From: Ananas comosus
Taxonomy: Eukaryota > Streptophyta > Magnoliopsida > Poales > Bromeliaceae
Length of the DNA: 64,000 nucleotides
Direction of reading: 5' to 3'
NCBI RefSeq assembly: GCF_001540865.1
Contig: NC_033633.1
Coordinates: 9,836,359 to 9,900,358, forward strand
Part shown: piece by piece, positions 1 through 20,459 of the stretch
How the letters are laid out: every line of letters begins with the position of its first letter
Numbering within the stretch: position 1 is the stretch's first letter
The notes under the pieces: generated by a model
Seen by the model: the letters and a program-made list of their open reading frames with translations, nothing else
Told to the model about the DNA's origin: nothing
Database searches by the model: none
Made by a program: the position numbers and the translations under genes

Positions 1-357
1 TAAAAAGGAGTTTCCCTATCTTTCATTCCCAATCGACCGAGCAACGAACTGCTCCGAAGGGCATTGCTTCCGCGCTTCAATCCATATAGCTTTGTATCTC
101 ATAAAGTAGGGTTGATGTATCCAAAACTGCATTGGTTACATATTCGCATCCGACTCTTGCTGTCTTGACTTCTTTATAACTGTGTATTCTCAAACCAATA
201 TCACACATACGTACTCAGTCGAAAGATTTTATATAAGAGATATCTGAATAAATTCATTGTGATCTATCTATTCCATTTCTTCTCAAATTCTTTTTTTACA
301 CATTTGCAAACTCATTTGATCTTATGTGTCTAAGGATGATTGTAATGCTTATTGTAG

Positions 358-9937
<9,580 letters not shown>

Positions 9938-10434
9938 TCAAATAGTTTATCTATCCGATTCTCGCTGATAGCGAGCCTCTGATTCCGGGTTCTCAAGAAA
10001 CTTGATCAAAGTGGCCTGATCTCGCCAATCCATATCCTAACCTCTCGGAAGTTGATTCCTGAAGCAATGATTCTCGGAGATTATCGGCGCTCTTGTTGAC
10101 AGGAAATCACTTGTTTCTGTTCATGGACTTGAATAGTTAACTCATTTATAGTGGCTATTGTAATTTTAAGCTGAAATTTTGATTGGGGAATACATTGTCT
10201 TTTGTGAATGACCAAGTTGCTGATTATACACGAAGATATCGTTATCTAAGCACCTGTTAATAGCATCTAAGTTAGTTAAAAATGTACGGAATTTACGTTA
10301 ACTATGGCCGTTTCAGATGATCAACTTTTAAAAGTTTTTGCTTTGCTACGTAGTCTCTCGTTTCGTTTGGTTTTAATCATTTGATGGCTCTTCTGTAACA
10401 TAACTGTGTTAAAATTCCCTTGAATATTATTTAC

Positions 10435-11240
10435 AAGTAAAAATATATAAGTATGTCGCAAAATTTAATGAAACATCTCGTCGTCAGAGTTTCATCTTAA
10501 TCAACCTATAAAATGAGATGTATCAAATTTTACACAAAGTTAAAATCTACATTAAAGAGAAAATCGCCGCCCTCAGAAAGGCATATAAACCTCGAAAGAT
10601 GTAACAGTATCTCGTTCTTATGCCGTCAGATTCGCCGTCAGAACAAAACTTTAGAAACTTTTGTTTCAAAGAAAGGAAACAGAACCGCCGTTCTTGTGCT
10701 GTCAGATTTGCCGTCAGAACAAAACTTCAGAAACTTTTGTTTCAAAGAAAGGAGAGAGAGCCGCCGATCAAGCCAAGTATCTGAACAAGCTAGGGTTATC
10801 GTCATCTCTCTCCAAATACTCTCTCGTGATGAGATCCTCGATCCGCTTCTTTATCACCTTCAAGTCCGGCTATGAATCGCAAACACAATAAAAGATGTCT
10901 CTCTCGGTAAAAGAATACTACGAAAATAAAATGCAACATAACATTGTGCGAAATACAACCTCAAACACAGTAATATCTATCGCAAATTTTGGTTTAGCAT
11001 AGCCTTGTAAATGGAACTTGTGATTCTTTTAATTCTCTCAGAAACCAAATCTTACGGTGATGCATCCCCATCTCCTACTGAACCAATCAACTTATCACCG
11101 GTGTTTCGAATTTGTAATTTTTTTTACCTTCTTTTCACTATTTATGTCGGACAATATGCTAATTTGTCGTATATAAGAGATATATAAGTTTCTACTGATC
11201 CCTAATATAGATATTAGAGAGTACTAGCATTATATAATTC
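10435..11240. repeat. 806-bp block identical to 28115-28920
   Basis: Line-by-line comparison finds no difference between the two copies over these 806 bp. They cover the cullin last exon, its 3' flank and part of the last intron. The blocks just outside differ: two substitutions at 10419 and 10434, and several within about 50 bp after 11240. Confidence 0.85.
10625..10766. repeat. 76-bp tandem duplication in the cullin 3' flank
   Basis: GTCAGATTCGCCGTCAGAAC at 10625 recurs as GTCAGATTTGCCGTCAGAAC at 10701, followed by the same TTTGTTTCAAAGAAAGGA tract. It lies immediately 3' of the cullin A stop codon. The same pair occurs 17680 bp further on in copy B. Copy C has only one unit, near 37865-37921. 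Confidence 0.85.
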
Positions 11241-14200
11241 TGATTATTACAACCAAATGAACCAAGTGATTAATGGTAAAAATTTTATAAATCATAAATC
11301 CTGGCTCTAGTTAGGCTCATATTAACTTGCAGTTACATATTTCGGCCATTATTAGCAAAAATTGAGGGTTTCAGAATGTTGGTTCTGTCGGTTAAACTAA
11401 AATTGTATCATGCCAACAAGTAAAAGTCACTAAGAAGGAATAAAAGCATGAACATGATCATTAAGAAGTTCGGAGAAAAGAGAAGTACCTTGAACATGTG
11501 ACTGAGCTGTTCGATGCATTCCGTTACCAACTGTTGATGGCTTAAAACTTTACGGCTCTTCATGATACGCACGATTGCGGCATCGATAGAAAATCTTCTG
11601 TCCTTGTCGACATCTTCGATTATCTTCTTCTTCTCCTCTACTAAGGGGAGAGGTATCTGTAACCCAAATAAGTCATATTAATGTATACGTGACACACTAT
11701 ACGAGGACAAAGATGGATGGTTTTTCTCTAATTTTTTTTTTCCTTCATTGCATTCTGTGGGCTAAATTTTCTTGGGTTGTTTGCATATTACACCAGCAAA
11801 TATACGAGTCACCAAAATACCCCCAAAAGTCTTGCTAAGTTGCACGTATGCCATACAGCAAAAATCGACATGAAAAACTTCAACTGATATCGCTAATTTT
11901 TTTTCTCCCGTACGTACCATAAACGTGGCACACACGCAAATAAACAGGGTTTTCAGGAACATGCACACAAATACAAACCTCACACGGTTATCGATGCAAT
12001 GTTCTTACTGAATGGGAAAGTACGCAAAAAACCATTTTTTTTCTTGAATTGACTAAAATACCCCTAATGCAATTTGCAGAAAAGTTGTGCACAGACAGAA
12101 AGAAATGAAGCAATTGCACAGCATCTTGGACAGGTGTTTTTTTTTTTTTTTTTTTTTTTTTTTATTGCGAGTAGAAGATTGTACCTTGATTCTTCTCATC
12201 TTGTCGGTGAACTTCAAATTGAACTCAAAAACATCAGTCGGAGAGATGGATCTGGTATTCGGCTCTTTTGTGAGAATCTTGTATCTCGCGCAGGAGAGGG
12301 AATGCAACAATCTCGCAACATCGTTCTCCGACAATTGCAGCCGCTCCACAATATCCGAATAACTCAATCTATCCGCGGCATTGAATAGCAGCAAAAGAGC
12401 AGCCTGTCAAACAAGAAAGACTGTCAGTCTGTCACTACAAAATTTGACAGTAAACGCTTTTCGGCTATTATACTACTTTACATAATGTTGTGCTCAAATT
12501 GTATTAAAGCGAACAGAAAACAAAAACCTGATAGGTTGTGACAATCAGCTCCATAGTTTTGGGCTCGAAGTTGCCGTTGACGATGCAGGTGCCCAACGAG
12601 AATATCCATGTAAGCTTCCTGCGCTTGGTTTTCGCCGCGTAAAACTCTTTGAAAGCCCCAACACACTTCAGCTGGAAAAGGAAAGAAAATTCGAACAATA
12701 TAGCCAAACAATGCGAGCACAAAAACAGCCTTAGAGGAAGAATGAAATCGGTTACCATCTCGGCAGGAAGGCTGACGTCAAAGGATTTGTAAGTAGGCCA
12801 GATTCCGGCTGTCAAGACTGTCACCGTGAAATCTAGATCAAGATCCACATGAGGGTCAGAATCTAAATACTCCTCAAAACTCGCTTGGTTTTCTCTCGCG
12901 AGTGTAATATCGGTAGCCATTCCCTCCAATTTTGAGGTGAGTTGCCCTCCGCACTCCTGCTTCAACTTCGCGAGAAAACTCCTTTCATGCTCGTCACTAG
13001 CATTTCTTTCGAAAAGCAACCTCCTAGCGAGCTTCTTCCTACAGATTATTTTACATAAATAGGTCGATAAGCCTACGAAAGTGATATCACTAGAATAAGA
13101 GCATGAAAGCCATTGCAACAGATAAAATCAGTTACCTGTAAAACTCTGCAAAAAGGTCCTTGTCGTGGATAAAAGCGAGCAACTTTACGACCTGTGAAGT
13201 ATAACGATTTAGATGAGATGAGCGAGACTAAAGAGCTGTAAAAGATACAGAGACATCCAATGAAATTGGAACGACACGGAGAAGATTAGCATTGGCCTTG
13301 CGCAAGGACGATATGCACAAATCGAGAAATGGTTCAAAATTGTGTTATGTTGTTTTTCCTGGGTGAAATTGAATGTACGAGTTTTATTTATGCCTTTAAT
13401 AGGGAGGGAAAACTCTATTCGTTCGACGGATCTGTACACGCACCCGCATTGTCTCCGCTGTGCAATGGGGTGGGGCGTGACAAATTAAGGTGCACAAGAA
13501 GAGTGACGAGAAGGGCGAGTGACAGGGATTTACGTACCGTCTCGAGCATCTCTTCAATAGCTTCACCACTTAGTTTCTCGCCTCCGCCATTCTTTAGCGC
13601 ATTATCACAAAAGCTAGCCAACAACTCCGCGCTCGAACTCCCCATGATGTTTTTGTTGCAGAAAAACTCGCACGCCTCTTTGAGCGCCTAATGTAAGGGA
13701 GGAAAAGGTGAAAAATATCCTCTCTCTTTTCCATCGAGATTTGGAAAACAAGAGCAGTACTAACCTTATGGAAAAGGGAGTCATTCTGGAAGCAATCATT
13801 CACGTAGGCCAAGTTCTTGTCGTGAAGCGCGATAACTTTTCTAACGAAGCTCTGCGATTTGAGAATCGACTGGTTAGAACAAGTAGTGCTAGCAGCCAAA
13901 TCAATCAGTTTGGAGTGACAAAAAGTGTCGAAGACAAACCTGTTCTTGCAGACCGACAATGTCCTTTTTATTCCCCTGCAGAGACGTCGTTACAATTAGA
14001 GAATAAAAAAAAATTCAGATATACACCGAAATAATAGGATTAAAAATCAGCAAGAGTTGTCACTGAATCCAACAGATATACGCCGATAATCAGAAGTTCT
14101 CAATGACCATCAACTTAACTACTTTCATGAACAAACTTAGGCGAAACTCAAAACTTGCCGCATAACATAATAAGACGAGAGAAGTGATGTTCACCTGCTT

Positions 14201-17200
14201 ATTGCTGGCAGAATTCTCCGCTTGCTTCACCAGCGCGGTACCTTCCGCAACGACATGCTACATAAAAGTGATCATTTTAGATGTTGCGAAAACCAAGCAA
14301 AACAAAAAGAAAGGAGCACAATGTACAAAGTAAGCAAAGACGAAGCATCCGAACCTGCTTGAACATCTCCGAAACTTGTTCTAGCACATTAGTGATCTTA
14401 CTGAACAGCCTATACATCCTCGAAAGATCGTCCACCTAAAACACAAAGAACAAGACACATGGCCGTCAATCTCCGTCGCCATAACAAAAGAAGAGAAAAG
14501 AAAAGACAAAAAGAAAGAAAATCCTTTTTTTTTTATCTATTTGACCTTCTCGTCACGAAGCAATGCACGGAAGCCGAAATATTCGTTCTCCAAAAGCTGG
14601 CTCGCGTGCTCAATCAGTAACTTACGTTGTACTTTCTGCCGACATCACAAGAATGAGAGAAAAATAGAATTATGGAATCAATAACGCAAAGATTCTGGTA
14701 ACAAAAAGTGTCAGAACTTCTCCGCATGAATCGATAAAATCGGAGAGATAAATAAGTACCTTCAACAATTTCTCTCCGCTGTAATAGTGCAGGTAATGAG
14801 CAACTCTATCCTTTTCGATCTTTAAGCACTCCTCAGCCTACAACAAGCAACAAAAAATCCGTGTAATTTCACGTCTACTCGTCGAACAAGAGTTTTCGTA
14901 TATTTATCGGATTAAAGGAATTACGTACATTTCGTATGTAATCCAGACATGACTTCTCCAAAATCCACTCTGAAGCCTTTCGAGAATAATATGCAGAAGT
15001 ATGCTTGAGGAAGAATTTTTCAAAATCTTCTGTGTAGTAGTCCAACTCCGACGCTCCAATCTCGACAAAAATATCCACGATATTCTTCACTAAGGCTTTG
15101 TCGATCTGTTCGCCTTCACGTTCTTGATCAATCTATATATCAAATTGTATAGTTAGCGCTTAGCGACGCGAAAAGCTTAGAAACTAATGCGGTCAAAAGT
15201 TTAGAAAGATGTGCAGCTACGTACCAACGAGATCACTGTATCTTTCGCTTTGCCCTTCACCTCTTCATAAACCTAAATCAAACCAGAGAAAAGAGAAACA
15301 CGTAGGATAGCTATTACATTCGAAATAGTAGATAAAAAATAGTTAAAAAAGAATTCGTCGATTACTGAACAAACACATAGGATTATCTTTTTACTAAGTT
15401 TTCGCAAGAAATTGAACAATGATGCCAAATTATGCATTTGAAAGTGTAGAAACTCTATGTGCCAGTCACATACCAGATTGCGAAAACACGTCAGAGCGAC
15501 GGCGCTAAGATTAGGCTTTTTCGACTTCTTAACGTAGTGACGCTCGAGATGATCGAAAAAACGTGAGAGCCAGCGAAACATAAGTCGATGATTTGACCAT
15601 TGTTTAAGTAGCTCCTTCAACATGAATTCATCGTGCTTCTCTCTCAATGAAGGCAACACCTGCAGTTCATGAAGCTTTTCACGACTTACAATACGCAAAA
15701 ACGGACTCAACGAAGTACTTTTCGTCCATTTATTACAAAGAGTTATGCTATTAGCAGGGACAAAGTTACTACTTACAGATAAATACATTGAATCTTGTCA
15801 TATCTGTTACTGTCATAAATAATAGTACTCACCACTGAAGTGATGTAGTCGTCGAACACTGCCTTATACTTGTCATACAAGTCCTCGTCGTACTGATAAG
15901 GACTTTTCTGCGAGCACATCATGTAGACAGTTCTGATCCAAAACAATACCATCAGAATAGTTGTTAACATTGAAAAAAAAAAATCAAAAAACTAAAGTTG
16001 TTAGAATGTTTCAAAAACAACTTCATTGAAAAAAAGAAAGAGCAGATACATGTAAAAAGTTGTGCACCCTACAAAAATTAAAAATAAAGTAAATTCTCTA
16101 GAGTTTTAAAATTGTGGATTGTCCCTGTAAAGTTTGAAGGGTAAACTTCAAATTGCCCCCTTGTGGTTTAGCTCGTTTTTACTTCGCCACTCCGTGGTTC
16201 AAAAAGTCTCACTTTGCCCCTTCTTACAGTTTAGCATATTTTTATCGATAGAGTTTTAAATCACGGGGTACTAAAGTAAGAAAGTGCGAAACCACCATCT
16301 CGAGCTAATCACGGGGTATCATCAGAATAGTTGTTTTAAAAATAAAGTAAATTCTGTAGAGTTTTAAATCACGGAGTATTAAAATGAGAAAGTGCGAAAC
16401 CACAAGGTACTAACTTGATACACTTTAAACCACAGGTTACTAAAATAAAAAAGTGCGAAACCACAAGGGGGTTTTTGGCGTTTTTCTAAAGTTTAATGAG
16501 TTTTTTTGCCCGAATTGAAATTTCAGGCGCCTGTTTGCAAATGAGCTAAAGTTTTAGATGATCTCCGTACATTTTACCGAAAAAAATAAAAAGATAAGAG
16601 AGAGAACCATACGTGTACAAATTTATGTATGCCTTGGCGCTGAAATTGGTTTTATCTCGCCCTTGTAAGATGTTCTTGATCTTTCTAATCCCTTCCTCTA
16701 CGAAGCCCCATCCCACCTCAAATTCCTTCACCACCATCTCGAGCGAATCCCACGTCTCAATCTCCATCCCTACAACACAATCAAAGTCCAAGCACAAAAT
16801 CAAAAGCGGCGGAAAACTAATTTTTTGTTTATTTATATAATAATTTTTTATTTATAACTTTTTTTCCTTTTTTAACTAAAAAATCGTGACGAAAAACTAA
16901 TTTTTTTAGCGTAAAATTTATTTTCCTCCGAAAATTTTTTTTTCCCACCGAAAACGAAAACTTGTAGAAGAAAACACGGCTCACGTACAGTAAATGCATT
17001 GCGGTCCACGAGCTTAGGGTGAGAGCTCGTGGACCGCGTGAGTGTGGTCCATGCTGGACCACACACCCATCTCTCTCTCTATCTCGTAAATGTATATGTA
17101 TATATATATAAGAGAGAGAGGATAAAGAATTATTATATATATTTTATATTTTTATTATATAATTAATATAGTGTTATATAAATACTAGGATATATATTAT

Positions 17201-17890
17201 ATTATATACTTATTATATCAATTTATTATATAATATGATTTTGATATATCTAATTTATTTAGAAATATAAATTATAATAATAATAAATATATTGTGATAA
17301 TTATTATATATTAATGATATATAATATAATATATAGAATAGGAGAAAATATATAATAGTTTTTTTATTTATCTTTTTCTTATTATTTTTTTTTTCAACCA
17401 AACAATCGTGATAAAAAAATCATTTTTTCTTTTCTATGAACCAAGCACTGAAAAGCGTAAAAGAGTGACAAAGTAAAAAATTAAAATTCATCCTAATGAA
17501 AAATACGGTAATGATCGTGCGTCGTGAATCATCACCTTTTCGTTGTCAGAGACTCACCGAACACGTTCACGATTAAACCTTAAAGTGTCTCGATTTTTTT
17601 TTTTTTTTGGTAAGGAGTGTCGTATCTGTTTATCGACACTTATAATGCAATTTCGACGCACGAGCGCGGCAGGTAACAAGTTAATCGGAACATTAACGAA
17701 AAGTGTAACCAAAAAAAAAGAAAAAAACACTCATAGAATATAACGCAAAAAAAAAAAATACCACATGAAGAAGAAAACTACATGAAGAGTATCTAAAGTT
17801 AAAAATAAAGAAAAGAAAAAAAAAAAAAAGAAAAAGAGAGAGAATTAAGAAAAAATAAAATGCAAACTTACGATCTTCGATCAACACCAT
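10768..17890 (-). CDS. CUL1-like cullin, copy A: SCF ubiquitin-ligase scaffold, intact
   Basis: SCF scaffold that would bind SKP1/F-box proteins at its N-terminus and RBX1-E2 at its C-terminus. Nineteen exons join without a stop into 756 codons: 17872-17890, 16613-16769, 15833-15932, 15474-15659, 15225-15272, 14929-15132, 14760-14837, 14546-14635, 14355-14435, 14195-14257, 13940-13975, 13765-13851, 13538-13687, 13136-13191, 12756-13038, 12528-12671, 12185-12403, 11489-11656, 10768-10869. Family signatures are [53 protein letters not shown], the neddylation site IVRIMKSRK (Lys at about 700, 56 from the end as in canonical CUL1) and the terminal FRYLA. The N-terminus (MVLIEDRMEIETWD) is unlike canonical CUL1, so this is a CUL1-like paralogue. 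Two further compatible first exons lie upstream. The exon 8 donor GTCAAA is weak. Confidence 0.93.
16139..16486. mobile_element. Mutator-like MITE, rearranged copy, cullin A intron 2
   Basis: It starts GGGTAAACTTCAAATTGCCC and is flanked by TAAAGTTTGA on the left and TAAAGTTTAA on the right, a near-perfect 9-10 bp target-site duplication of Mutator type. The right half is replaced by repeated phrases of the kind AAAGTGCGAAACCAC, so the terminal inverted repeat survives on one side only. The orthologous, better preserved copy is at 33922-34168. Confidence 0.6.
17001..17064. repeat. Two adjacent perfect hairpins in cullin A intron 1
   Basis: The first stem is GCGGTCCACGAGCT (17001-17014) with its exact reverse complement at 17024-17037. 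The second is GTGTGGTCCA (17042-17051) with TGGACCACAC at 17055-17064. Copy B near 34728-34790 keeps the second hairpin but has mismatches in the first. They are probably part of an element end. TA-rich sequence follows. Confidence 0.8.
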
Positions 17891-18353
17891 GTTCCAACGC
17901 CCCAAGCCCTAATTCCGTGGTTTTTTTAAAAAAATTTTTTAACGCATCAATAAAACGGGAATTTATTTATAGAAAACGGTAGGTAATGTTATTTGTATTC
18001 TAATCCCATAAGAAATAATAATAAAATAATTATAATTATTATTAAAATTAGCGGGTTAGGATAATGGGATTTTACTATTTAAGTCGGATTACGATTCGGG
18101 TTTGTTATTCTTAGTTGGATTCGAATTATGAATCCGATACTGATATCAGTTTTTTTTTTATTTTTTCATATTATTAAACGTTATTTCTTTTTTTAGAATC
18201 TTGAAAATATTTTAAATCTTTTTCTTTTTTTTTTTCCCCTCCACTCCTCCCCTTCCCTCCCATCTCCTCCCCTCTCTAACCCACTCGAAGCTAGGGTTTA
18301 TCCGAAGCTAGGGTTTAGTGAAAAGTATAACCAAAAAAAAAAAAAAATCAAAA

Positions 18354-18374
18354 NNNNNNNNNNNNNNNNNNNNN
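18354..18374. other. Assembly gap (21 N)
   Basis: A run of 21 Ns in an A-rich/AAT-repeat junction between the first two promoter units. Its position makes the copy number of the array uncertain. Confidence 0.99.
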
Positions 18375-18408
<34 letters not shown>

Positions 18409-19089
18409 TATATATATTTTATAAAATATATATATTTTATAAAATATATATTTTTTATATTTTTATTTTATAATTAATATAGTGTTTTATAAATACTAGG
18501 ATATATATTATATTATATACTTATTATATCAATTTATTATATAATATGATTTTGATATATCTAATTTATTTAAAAATATAAATTATAATAATAATAAATA
18601 TATTGTGATAATTATTATATATTAATGATATATAATATATAGAATAGGAGAAAATATATAATAGTTTTTTTTATTTATCTTTTTCTTATTTTTTTTTTTT
18701 CAACCAAACAACCGTGATAAAAAAATTATTTTTTCTTTTCTATAAACCAAACACTAAAAAGCATAAAAGAGTGACAAAGTAAAAAATTAAAGTTCATCCT
18801 AATGAAAAATACGGTAATGATTGCGCGTCGTGAATCATCACCTTTTCGTTGTCGGAGACTCACCGAACACGTTCACGATTAAACCTTAAAGTGTCTCGTT
18901 TTTTTTTTTTTTTGGTAAGGAGTGTCGTATCTGTTTATCGACACTTATAACGCAATTTCGACGCACGAGCACGGCAGGTAACAAGTTAATCGGAACATTA
19001 ACGAAAAGTGTAACTCAAAAAAAAAAGAAAAAAACACTCATAGAATATAGCGCAAAAAGAAGTAAACCATATGAAAATTATTTCAAGTT

Positions 19090-19120
<31 letters not shown>

Positions 19121-19136
19121 TAAAATGCAAACTCAC

Positions 19137-19155
19137 AATCTTCGATCAACACCAT
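19137..19155 (-). other. Alternative cullin A first exon, unit 2
   Basis: ATGGTGTTGATCGAAGATT, followed by donor GTGAGT. It differs from the unit 1 exon at the last base only. Spliced to exon 2 it would encode Trp in place of Arg at residue 7 and stay in frame. No transcript evidence is available. Confidence 0.5.
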
Positions 19156-19599
19156 GTTCCAACGCCCCGAGCCCTAATTCCGTGGTTTTTTTTTAAAATT
19201 TTTTTAATGCATCGATAAAACGGGGATTTATTTATAGAAAACGGTGGTTAATGTTATTTGTATCCTAATCCCATAAGAAATAATAATAAAATAATTTTAA
19301 TTATTATTAAAATTAACGGGTTTGGATAATGGGATTTTACTATTTAAGTCGGATTACGATTCTGGTTTGTTATTCTTAGTTGGATTCGAATTATGAATCC
19401 GATACTGATATTAGTTTTTTTTTTTTTTTTCATATTATTAAACGTTATTTTTTTCTTTAGAATCTTGAAAACATTTTATTTTATTTTTTTTATTTTTTTA
19501 TTTTCCCTCCACTCCTCCCCTTCCCTCCCATCTCCTCCCCTCTCTAACCCACTCGAAGCTAGGGTTTATCCGAAGCTAGGGTTTAGTGAAAAGAATAAC

Positions 19600-19649
<50 letters not shown>

Positions 19650-19719
19650 ATATGAAAAAAAAAAAATATCTAAAGTTAAAAAAAAAAGAATTAAAAGAAA
19701 AAATAAAATGCGAACTCAC

Positions 19720-19738
19720 GATCTTCGTTCGACACCAT
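19720..19738 (-). other. Alternative cullin A first exon, unit 3
   Basis: ATGGTGTCGAACGAAGATC, followed by donor GTGAGT. It has the same length and phase as the other two first exons but changes two residues (Ser-Asn for Leu-Ile). It is the unit nearest the USP39-like gene and so may occupy the ancestral position. Confidence 0.5.
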
Positions 19739-20307
19739 GTTCCAACGCTCCAAGCCCTAATTCCGTGGTGTTTTTTTTTTTTTTCTTAATGCATGAATAA
19801 AGAGAAGATTTATTTATAGAAAACTGTGATTAATATTATTCGTATCCTAATCCGATAAGAAATAATAATAATAATAAAAATAAAAATAAAAATGTTATTC
19901 GTATCCTAATCCGATGAGAAATAATAAAATAATTTTAAGTATTATTATTAAAATTAATAATGGGTTTAGATAATGGGATTTTACTATTTAAGTGTGGGAT
20001 TAGGATTCGAATTTGTTATTATCCTTATATTTATATTTGGATTTGGCTTATCTTATTATTCTGTACGTATCTAGAACTTTTATTTCTTAATTTATTAGAA
20101 TCTTCAAAATATTTTAAATCTTTTTTTTTTTTTATCTTGTTTTTTCCCGCTCCGCTCCTCTTCCCACCTCTCTAGGGTTTATCCGAAGCGATCTCGCTCC
20201 CCCAAGCCATGGAGGAGGCCCCAAGGAAGAGGAATCCTCCCCTGCGGAGGACGAATCGACTCTCGTATCGGAGCCGAAGAGGCAGCGGATCTCCGGTCAG
20301 GACGAGG

Positions 20308-20341
<34 letters not shown>

Positions 20342-20417
20342 AGGTGAAGGGGGAGAGGCGGAGAACGGGAACAGGGGGTCGCTTCTAGGGCTTGCGGGTT
20401 ACAAGGGTGATGAGGAT

Positions 20418-20459
20418 GAAGAAGAGGGAGAGGGAGAGGGAGAGGGAGAGGGAGAGGGA
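20418..20459. repeat. (GAGGGA)n hexanucleotide array in USP39-like exon 1
   Basis: GAGGGA repeats encode Gly-Glu or Arg-Glu runs depending on frame. With the GGC array at about 20310-20340 this low-complexity tract is a likely place for replication slippage or sequencing error. One of the frame changes in the exon lies here. Confidence 0.85.

Larger units (their letters stand above)
17100..20208. promoter_or_regulatory. Tandem array of cullin first exons and head-to-head promoter region
   Basis: Three units each carry the cullin first exon on the minus strand (ATG at 17888-17890, 19153-19155 and 19736-19738, each a 19-nt coding piece), a promoter-like AT-rich stretch, and the CTAGGGTTTATCCGAAGC leader found before the USP39-like ATG. 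Units 1 and 2 are about 1.26 kb apart and unit 3 a further 0.58 kb. Each first exon ends at a GT donor (GTAAG or GTGAG) in the phase needed by exon 2, so each could be an alternative start. Units 1 and 2 include TA-rich tracts (17100-17380, 18380-18700). Unit 3 directly abuts the USP39-like start, which suggests an originally bidirectional promoter. Confidence 0.65.

Noticed and set aside
1..357. Upstream exon of the release-factor gene in the first 357 bases
   Set aside because: Searched for an RF1 N-terminal or transit-peptide-like frame ending at a GT donor and saw none. Treated as intron; the missing start lies outside the window.
19393..19800. 135-codon plus-strand frame with Phe and Lys runs
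   Set aside because: Made by poly-T and poly-A tracts in the cullin promoter array, and overlaps the alternative first exon on the other strand.
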